Origin: Prolixibacteraceae bacterium
GTDB taxonomy: Bacteria > Bacteroidota > Bacteroidia > Bacteroidales > Prolixibacteraceae
Assembly (NCBI GenBank): GCA_027451165.1
Contig: DAIDJX010000083.1
Coordinates: forward strand, 1-11,731
Direction of reading: 5' to 3'
DNA length: 11,731 bases
The notes beneath the pieces are model-generated. The model saw nothing but the letters and a program-made list of their open reading frames with translations, was not told the DNA's origin and made no database searches. The position numbers were made by a program, and so were the translations under genes. Numbering within the stretch: the stretch's first letter is position 1; each line of letters begins with the position of its first letter. Shown in pieces: positions 6,765 through 11,731 of this stretch.

Positions 6765-6804
6765 TCCGTTTTATATTACCCGTAGGTTCATTTGACAACG
6801 GAGT
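6763..6804. repeat. 8-bp inverted repeat, possible operator
   Basis: ACTCCGTT (6763-6770) and AACGGAGT (6797-6804) are perfect reverse complements separated by 26 nt. No T-run follows closely on either strand, so a terminator is unlikely. On the minus strand the arms flank a loose sigma70-like TTGTCA-N17-TATAAA (6798-6770), although Bacteroidota normally use a different consensus. A regulator site for the divergent crt or TlpA genes is possible but unproven. Confidence 0.3.
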
Positions 6805-6895
6805 CACCATTTAAAACCCTGTTAATCAAAATTTTACAAGGTTATAATCTGATGTCTGCAGATGAAATAATATCGCCGGAATTGATTAAATTTCA

Positions 6896-6903
6896 TAAAT
6901 TTG
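6896..6903 (+). promoter_or_regulatory. Candidate Bacteroidota -7 box for the TlpA-domain gene
   Basis: TAAATTTG matches the Bacteroidota -7 consensus TAnnTTTG and lies 27 nt before the ATG at 6931, giving a short leader like that of the amidohydrolase gene. No TTTG is found at the expected -33 spacing, so the call rests on one element. The bases before the ATG are A-rich (AAACAAACACC) without a Shine-Dalgarno motif. Confidence 0.4.
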
Positions 6904-6930
6904 TTATTCAATTACAATTAAACAAACACC

Positions 6931-8811
6931 ATGAAAACCTTTAAAATTCTGGCTGCTATCTTTTTTTTGTGTTTTTGCCTTCCCGCATTCGCCCAAAATG
7001 AAGCATTGAAGGTGAAGCCTTCCACTCCGAAGAGAGGCGATTCGGTTGTCCTCACCTATTCGCCTGCGAAAAGTCAGACCGGTTTGGCGGAAACAAAATC
7101 AGTTACAGCGCATATTCTTTATGCCAATGAAGAAAAGGCTGATGTTCTGGAAAAGGAAATGGTCGGCAAAAAGGGTGTCTGGAAAGCTACCTTCCAGGTG
7201 CCGGATCAGGCTTCCATTATGGCAGTCCGTTTCACTTCAGAAGAAAAGAGTGATGACCACAATGGTGATTGCTGGTATATCCCTGTGTTTGGAAAAGATA
7301 AAAAACCACTGAAGAATGCCTACCTGTTCCTTTCCTCTCTTCACCAGATGGGAGAATACAAGGGATTCAAGTTCGATAAGTCAAAGGAAGCGGTTAAGAA
7401 ATGCATTGAAAAAGAACTTGAGGGCTATCCTGACAACACTTCAGCCAATACCATGAAGTGGTCGCAGTTGATGAATGAATTCAAGGGCAGTGACTCGATA
7501 AAAAGCATGATCGGAAAAGAATTGGTAAACCTGTTTCATGCTAATTTAGCTGAAAAAGAAATTTACCCGCTGTTGGCCTGGTTTGACCGGACCGGCATGC
7601 AGAAAGAGGGTAAAGCGCTGAAAGACAGTATACTGAAAGCAAATCCGCGCGGTTATGTTGCCCTTCAGGACAAACTCAGAAGTGTAATGATGAATCCCAA
7701 TGTACCCGCAAATGACATCGAGCAAATATTTGCAGATTTCCCGGAGATGGAACCACCGGTTAAAACCATGCTGGCAAGCGTGTTGGTGAATTCATATATG
7801 AAGACCAAAGAATTTCAGAAAGCACAGGAGCTGATCGTCAAAGCGGATCTCAAGGATGGCATGATGTTCAATAATCTGGCCTGGCCGCTCATTGAAAAAG
7901 GGGAAAATCTGGAGGAAGCCACCTCCCTGGCTTCCCGGGGAGTAGAATTAATGAGGAATCAGAAAGAGGAAAAAAAATCTGCCTCTCCGGCTGTAATTAA
8001 AAACCTGAATACATCTTTAGGGATGGTACTCGACACGTACGGGTACGGATTGGAGCAGCTCGGAAAAACCGGCGATGCGCTGAAAGCTTATGCGGAGGCT
8101 TATGAACTTACAGAAGGACTGGATGAAAACATCAACGGAAGATATGTTCAACTCCTGGCCAAAAGTAATGATAACGCCAAAGCCGTTGAAATAGCGGAAG
8201 CCTGTATTCTGAAAGGAAAGGCCGACGACAAAGCGGTGACTGCCTTTAGGGGAGCTTATAAGCAATTGCATGGTTCAGCAGATGGGGCAGATGCCAAATT
8301 GAACCAACTTGCAGCAGAAGCCAAAGCCAGGTTAACAGAGAGCCTGAAAAAAGAAATGTTGAACCAACCTGCTCCCGATTTCAGCCTGAAGGATTTTGAC
8401 GGGAATGTAGTAAAGCTTTCTGACCTGAAAGGCAAAGTGGTGGTTGTCGATTTCTGGGCGACCTGGTGCGGTCCTTGCAAATCGTCGTTTCCCGGACTCC
8501 AAAAAGTGGTTGAGCAATACAAAAACAATCCGGAAATTCAGATACTTACCCTGAATACCTGGGAAAGGGAGAAGAATGTTGCGGAGAAGGAACAAAAAGT
8601 TAAAGCCTTTATTGCGGATAACAAGTACAGTTTCAAAGTACTGTTTGACGATGCAGATATTGTAGGCAAATACGGGGTAACCGGCATTCCGACCAAGTTC
8701 ATTATTGACAAAAAAGGGATGATCCAGTTTAAAACTGTGGGTTTTGACGGCGAGCAAAAGATGATTGCTGAAATGCAGGCACAGTTTGAATTGCTGCTGA
8801 ATGCTCAATAA
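6931..8811 (+). CDS. Exported TPR protein with C-terminal TlpA/ResA-like thioredoxin domain
   Basis: A 626-aa periplasmic protein. Residues 1-22 form a Sec signal peptide (hydrophobic core ILAAIFFLCFCLPAFA, then Q). Residues about 25-130 look like a beta-sandwich. Residues about 150-470 are helical with TPR-like repeats, clearest near 365-445 (YGYGLEQLGKTGDALKAYAE). The C-terminal domain opens with QPAPDFSLKDFDG (about 479-491) and has FWATWCGPC with the redox pair C513/C516 and the cis-proline at P587 in TGIPTKFIIDKKG, the standard TlpA/ResA layout. It probably reduces or isomerises disulfides of exported proteins, with the N-terminal domains choosing partners; the partner is unknown. It is transcribed divergently from crtB and converges on the amidohydrolase gene 31 bp away, with nothing linking it to carotenoids. 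Domain assignment is firm, biological role open. Confidence 0.9.
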   Translation: MKTFKILAAIFFLCFCLPAFAQNEALKVKPSTPKRGDSVVLTYSPAKSQTGLAETKSVTAHILYANEEKADVLEKEMVGKKGVWKATFQVPDQASIMAVRFTSEEKSDDHNGDCWYIPVFGKDKKPLKNAYLFLSSLHQMGEYKGFKFDKSKEAVKKCIEKELEGYPDNTSANTMKWSQLMNEFKGSDSIKSMIGKELVNLFHANLAEKEIYPLLAWFDRTGMQKEGKALKDSILKANPRGYVALQDKLRSVMMNPNVPANDIEQIFADFPEMEPPVKTMLASVLVNSYMKTKEFQKAQELIVKADLKDGMMFNNLAWPLIEKGENLEEATSLASRGVELMRNQKEEKKSASPAVIKNLNTSLGMVLDTYGYGLEQLGKTGDALKAYAEAYELTEGLDENINGRYVQLLAKSNDNAKAVEIAEACILKGKADDKAVTAFRGAYKQLHGSADGADAKLNQLAAEAKARLTESLKKEMLNQPAPDFSLKDFDGNVVKLSDLKGKVVVVDFWATWCGPCKSSFPGLQKVVEQYKNNPEIQILTLNTWEREKNVAEKEQKVKAFIADNKYSFKVLFDDADIVGKYGVTGIPTKFIIDKKGMIQFKTVGFDGEQKMIAEMQAQFELLLNAQ

Positions 8812-8831
8812 TTCATCAAATCCCAAAGATC

Positions 8832-8866
8832 TCTCAAGTCCCTTAGTCTCTTAAGTCTTTAAGTTC
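8832..8866. repeat. Degenerate 8-9 bp tandem repeat at the 3' end of the amidohydrolase gene
   Basis: Four imperfect copies run in tandem on the plus strand: TCTCAAGTC, CCTTAGTC, TCTTAAGTC, TTTAAGTTC. The repeat covers the amidohydrolase stop codon and encodes its final residues (about ELKDLRD). The 10-mer TTAAGTCTTT inside it (8851-8860) recurs at 9667-9676 within the same gene. No clear hairpin forms, so a bidirectional terminator between the two converging genes is not evident. Confidence 0.55.
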
Positions 8867-10513
8867 AAAAACCTTCTTCCCTCCCACCCAGGTCTGAAGG
8901 ATTTTGGCTTCCCGGATTTGCACCGGGTCAATTTTGGTGAGGTCGTCGCTGATCACGGTAAAATCGGCCAGTTTGCCGGGTTCCAGTGTCCCTTTGATTT
9001 TCTCCTCGAAAGAAGCATAAGCGCCGTTAATGGTATAGGCTTTCAGGGCCTGATCCACGGTGATTTTCTCTTCCGGCACCCAACCATCCGGGTTTTTATC
9101 GTCGAGGGTACGGCGGGTAACAGCGCCCCAGATACCGTCGAGCGGGGTGGGGGGCGCTACGTACCAGTCGCTGCCAAAGGCCAGGGTGGCGCCTGTTTCC
9201 AGCAAGGTTTTAAAAGCATAGGTGGTTTTCTTCCGGTCAGGGCCTATGAATTTCTCCGCCCAGCGGCCATCATCCATCAGGTGATAAGGTTGCATGCTGG
9301 CAATGACGCCAAGTTTTCCAAAGCGTGGAATATCAGTCGGCGCCAGGTGTTGGGCATGTTCAATGCGGAACCTGCGATCCCTTGGCCCGTTCAGCAAGGC
9401 GACGGATTCATAAATGTCAAGTAAAATCCGGTTGGCGCGGTCGCCGATGGCATGGATCATCACCTGGAAGCCTTCTTTGTCGGCTTCCAGTGTCCATTTG
9501 TAAAGACTGTCTTCGGAATTGACCATTATCCCTTTGTCCTTCGGGGAATCGGCAAAGGGTGACAACATCAGGGCTGTATGTGATCCAAGCGAACCATCCA
9601 CAAACTCTTTTAATCCTCCCAATTTTACCCATTTGTCCCCAAGGCCCTCTTTTTCTCTTTTATTCTTTAAGTCTTTCCATCTGCTGAGGGGCATCATACA
9701 ATAAATCCTGGTAATCAGGGTCTGCTTGTCCCGGGCACGTTCCATGGCATCGAGGTAACCCACCATGTGGTGAACGGAAGTGACACCTTTGGAAGCCACA
9801 TAGTTCATGGCATTAACGAGCGCCGTATCGGCCTGTTCCGGAGAAGGTTCCGGCACTGATTTCCGGACCAGCCCTTCTGCATTCTCCTTAAAAATGCCGG
9901 TCAGCTTTCCTTTGGCATCCCGGACAATAGCTCCTCCTTCCACCTCTTGTACTTTATCATCCACTCCGGCCAGTTTCAGGGCCATTGAATTGGTCAGCGA
10001 CATGTGCCCGTCAAGTCGGTTGATGAATACCGGATTTTCCGGAGTCACGGGGTCAATCCAATTCCGGTCAGGAAGCTCCCCTCCCCACAGGGTATGATCC
10101 CAGTCGCCACCGGTGATCCATTCACCCGGTCGCAATGTTTTAGCATACTCCCCGATCCTGCGGATAAACTCCTCTTTGCTGGAAGCATCCCGCAACTGAA
10201 CCGAAGCGAGGTTAAAACCGCCGGTCAGGAAGTGAAGATGGCTGTCGATAAATCCAGGCGTAACAAATTTGCCTTCCAGGTCGATCAATTTTGTATCTTT
10301 TCCTTTGAATTTCAAGACTTCCTTTTCACTTCCTACGGCAAGAAGGGTATCTCCGGAAATGGCCAGTGCTTCGGCCCGTGGTTGTGCGTCGTTGCCTGTC
10401 CAGACAGAGCCGTGGATGAGGATCAGATCAGCTGTTATCCGGTTGGAAGTGCATGAAGTAGTTGCCACCATAATTGTCAGAATTGGAATGTACAATATAC
10501 CAGGTATTTTCAT
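8843..10513 (-). CDS. YtcJ-like amidohydrolase lipoprotein (Amidohydro_3 family)
   Basis: A 556-aa metal-dependent hydrolase. The N-terminus is a lipoprotein signal with VATTSC (16-21), lipidated Cys at 21, so it is likely anchored in an envelope membrane. The YtcJ/NfdA-type motifs occur in order: GFIDSHLHF (87-95) with the metal-binding HxH at 92/94; GGDWDHTLWGG (135-145); KEFVDGSLGSHTA (302-314), where K302 may be the carbamylated metal bridge; HAIGDRAN (354-361); RIEHAQHL (383-390); and FGSDWYVAPPTPL (446-458) with the catalytic Asp 449. ADL/GKLADFTVISDD belongs to the small beta domain. Substrates of this family are amides, formamides or cyclic imides and cannot be predicted here. The ATG is supported by a promoter 24 nt upstream. 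The last seven residues come from a tandem repeat and look added to the normal GGKKVF ending. Confidence 0.92.
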   Translation of the reverse strand: MKIPGILYIPILTIMVATTSCTSNRITADLILIHGSVWTGNDAQPRAEALAISGDTLLAVGSEKEVLKFKGKDTKLIDLEGKFVTPGFIDSHLHFLTGGFNLASVQLRDASSKEEFIRRIGEYAKTLRPGEWITGGDWDHTLWGGELPDRNWIDPVTPENPVFINRLDGHMSLTNSMALKLAGVDDKVQEVEGGAIVRDAKGKLTGIFKENAEGLVRKSVPEPSPEQADTALVNAMNYVASKGVTSVHHMVGYLDAMERARDKQTLITRIYCMMPLSRWKDLKNKREKEGLGDKWVKLGGLKEFVDGSLGSHTALMLSPFADSPKDKGIMVNSEDSLYKWTLEADKEGFQVMIHAIGDRANRILLDIYESVALLNGPRDRRFRIEHAQHLAPTDIPRFGKLGVIASMQPYHLMDDGRWAEKFIGPDRKKTTYAFKTLLETGATLAFGSDWYVAPPTPLDGIWGAVTRRTLDDKNPDGWVPEEKITVDQALKAYTINGAYASFEEKIKGTLEPGKLADFTVISDDLTKIDPVQIREAKILQTWVGGKKVFELKDLRD

Positions 10514-10536
10514 CGTCTTTAATGTCAGTTCTGTCT

Positions 10537-10567
10537 CAAAAATAGCTGGAATTTCAGGATTATCAAA
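10537..10567 (-). promoter_or_regulatory. Bacteroidota-type promoter of the amidohydrolase gene
   Basis: Read on the minus strand, TTTG (10567-10564), a 19-nt spacer and TATTTTTG (10544-10537) match the Bacteroidota primary sigma consensus TTTG / TAnnTTTG exactly. The -7 box ends 23 nt before the ATG at 10513, implying a very short leader. This is the best promoter in the window and supports both the gene start and the taxonomic placement. Confidence 0.75.
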
Positions 10568-10632
10568 TTCCCCTGGTCCTTTTTGTGCAAAACCATTATA
10601 TTAGCCTCCGTATCCATTTAAAAACGTTGAGC

Positions 10633-11731
10633 ATGAGAACAAACCATCTGATGATCTTTTTCCTGGTTGTAACCGCAACCATTTCTTTTCCGGGGAATGC
10701 CCAAAACTCCTCCCTCAGCAGTTGGCCCCAATGGCGGGGACCAATGCTCACCGGGGCTGCCCAAAAAGGTAATCCCCCTGTGGAGTTCGGGGAAACCAAA
10801 AACCTGAAATGGAAACTTGAATTGCCGGGTAAGGGACACTCCACACCCGTCGTTTGGGGGGATAAAATAATAGTCACAACAGCAGTTCCGACTTCTGAAA
10901 AAGCCCCTGTGGATTCGGCGAATATGCCCAAAGCCGGGCCTATGCCGGTTAACCGCACGGATTTTATTCATGAATTCAAAGTTTTGCTGATTGACAGGAA
11001 AGACGGCCGGGTGATTTGGGATAAATCAGTGGCCCGTCAAAAACCAGCGGAAGGAACACATGAATTCGGAAGTTGGGCCTCCAACTCCCCTTGTACCGAC
11101 GGTGAACATATCTATGCCTATTTCGGGTCCAGGGGATTGTTCTGCCTCGATTTTAAAGGTAACATCGTCTGGCAGAAAGTATTCGGACAAATGGATAAAA
11201 AAATGAATTTCGGGGAAGGCGAGTCACCCGCGCTCTACAAAGACCGTTTATTTATACAGTGGGATCATGAGGGAGAATCATTTATCACGGCACTGGATAA
11301 AAAGACGGGGAATGAAATCTGGAGGGTAAAACGGGAGGAAAAAACTTCATGGGCCACTCCCCTCGTGTTGGATGTAAATGGAAAGCCGCAGGTGATCACC
11401 GTCGCCACCAATAAGGTCAGAAGCTATGACTACCAAACCGGGGAGGTCATTTGGACCAGCAGCGGAATGACGGCGAATGCGATCCCCTGTCCGGTGTATG
11501 CCAATGGTATTCTTTATGTGATGAGTGGTTTCAGGGGGAATGCCCTGCAAGCCATTGACCTGGCTGCTGCGAAGGGAGATATTTCCGCTTCTCCGGCCAT
11601 CCTGTGGCGATATAACCAGGATACGCCCTATACCCCCAGCCCTGTGCTGATGGATGGAAGGCTTTATTTCATGCGTGCCAACAACGGTTTTCTAACCTGT
11701 CTGGATGCCCTTACCGGTAAAGTGAACTATT
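10633..11731 (+). CDS. Secreted PQQ-like beta-propeller protein, 3' end outside window
   Basis: At least 366 codons with no stop before the right edge. The signal peptide (1-23, IFFLVVTATISFPGNA before Q24) directs export. After it comes WPQWRGP (31-37), the conserved opening of exported PQQ-like WD40-type propellers. Blade motifs with the docking tryptophan recur: GRVIW, GNIVW, GNEIW, GEVIW and AILWRY, each preceded by a residue pattern like ALDKKTG or YDYQTG. No dehydrogenase catalytic domain is seen, so actual PQQ binding is not implied; such proteins commonly serve as binding or scaffold proteins in Bacteroidota and Planctomycetota. The ATG at 10633 is the first in frame with a proper signal peptide. 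It is divergent from the amidohydrolase gene across 119 bp. The family is clear, the function unknown. Confidence 0.88.
   Translation, partial: MRTNHLMIFFLVVTATISFPGNAQNSSLSSWPQWRGPMLTGAAQKGNPPVEFGETKNLKWKLELPGKGHSTPVVWGDKIIVTTAVPTSEKAPVDSANMPKAGPMPVNRTDFIHEFKVLLIDRKDGRVIWDKSVARQKPAEGTHEFGSWASNSPCTDGEHIYAYFGSRGLFCLDFKGNIVWQKVFGQMDKKMNFGEGESPALYKDRLFIQWDHEGESFITALDKKTGNEIWRVKREEKTSWATPLVLDVNGKPQVITVATNKVRSYDYQTGEVIWTSSGMTANAIPCPVYANGILYVMSGFRGNALQAIDLAAAKGDISASPAILWRYNQDTPYTPSPVLMDGRLYFMRANNGFLTCLDALTGKVNY

Larger units (their letters stand above)
6453..6930. other. Divergent intergenic region between crtB and the TlpA gene
   Basis: The 478 bp between two divergent genes must hold the crt operon promoter and the TlpA-gene promoter. 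I see a good -7 box only on the plus side (6896-6903). Also present are an 8-bp inverted repeat (6763-6770 with 6797-6804), the palindrome TCTGCAGA (6855-6862) within ATCTG-N7-CAGAT (6847-6863), a 9-bp direct repeat GAGCCAGCC (6571-6579 and 6584-6592), and a possible 56-codon minus-strand ORF (6594-6764). Part of the middle (about 6575-6760) is visibly richer in G+C than the A/T-rich flanks, which suggests former or present coding sequence. Confidence 0.6.

Noticed and set aside
6792..6848. E. coli-style TTGACA at 6792-6797 and TATAAT at 6843-6848 on the plus strand
   Set aside because: They are far too widely spaced to form one promoter, and this lineage uses a different consensus.
10582..10604. 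TTTG and TATATTAG as a promoter for the beta-propeller gene
   Set aside because: The spacing is only 11 nt and the second box has a mismatch; a 19-nt spacing is expected.

Overview
The window reads as chromosomal DNA of a Bacteroidota member. Four things point there: start codons follow A/T-rich stretches with no Shine-Dalgarno motif; one well-formed Bacteroidota promoter (TTTG-N19-TAnnTTTG) is present; the lycopene cyclase is the small membrane type with fused c and d halves; and the flanking genes are typical secreted Bacteroidota proteins (TPR-TlpA thioredoxin, YtcJ-like lipoprotein, PQQ-like propeller). I see no tRNA, rRNA, CRISPR array or insertion sequence.

Positions 1-6452, all on the minus strand, hold one very tightly packed carotenoid operon. 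In transcription order it is crtB (phytoene synthase), crtZ (beta-ring hydroxylase), crtYcd-type lycopene cyclase, cruF-type 1',2'-hydratase, a PlsC-type acyltransferase (CruD-like role), a membrane GT2 glycosyltransferase (CruC-like role), a secreted TPR protein of unknown function, and a crtI-family desaturase cut by the left window edge. Every junction is a gap of 3 nt or less, or an overlap. The inferred product is a monocyclic C40 xanthophyll: one end is a 3-hydroxy-beta ring (lycopene cyclase, CrtZ), the other an acyclic 1'-hydroxyl (CruF) that is glycosylated and then acylated. This gives a carotenoid glycoside fatty-acid ester for the membrane, comparable in layout to salinixanthin, myxol glycosides or chlorobactene glucoside laurate. 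GGPP synthase, a ketolase and a separate CrtD are not in the window.

Positions 6453-6930 are a 478-bp divergent intergenic region. It holds the undetected crt promoter, an 8-bp inverted repeat, a possible 56-codon orphan ORF and a candidate -7 box for the plus-strand gene.

Positions 6931-8811 (+) encode an exported three-part protein: beta-sandwich, TPR helices and a TlpA/ResA thioredoxin domain. It converges on 8843-10513 (-), a lipoprotein amidohydrolase of the YtcJ type whose last codons lie in a degenerate 9-bp tandem repeat. That gene has the clear promoter. From 10633 (+) a secreted PQQ-like beta-propeller protein runs off the right edge. These three genes show no obvious functional link to the carotenoid operon.
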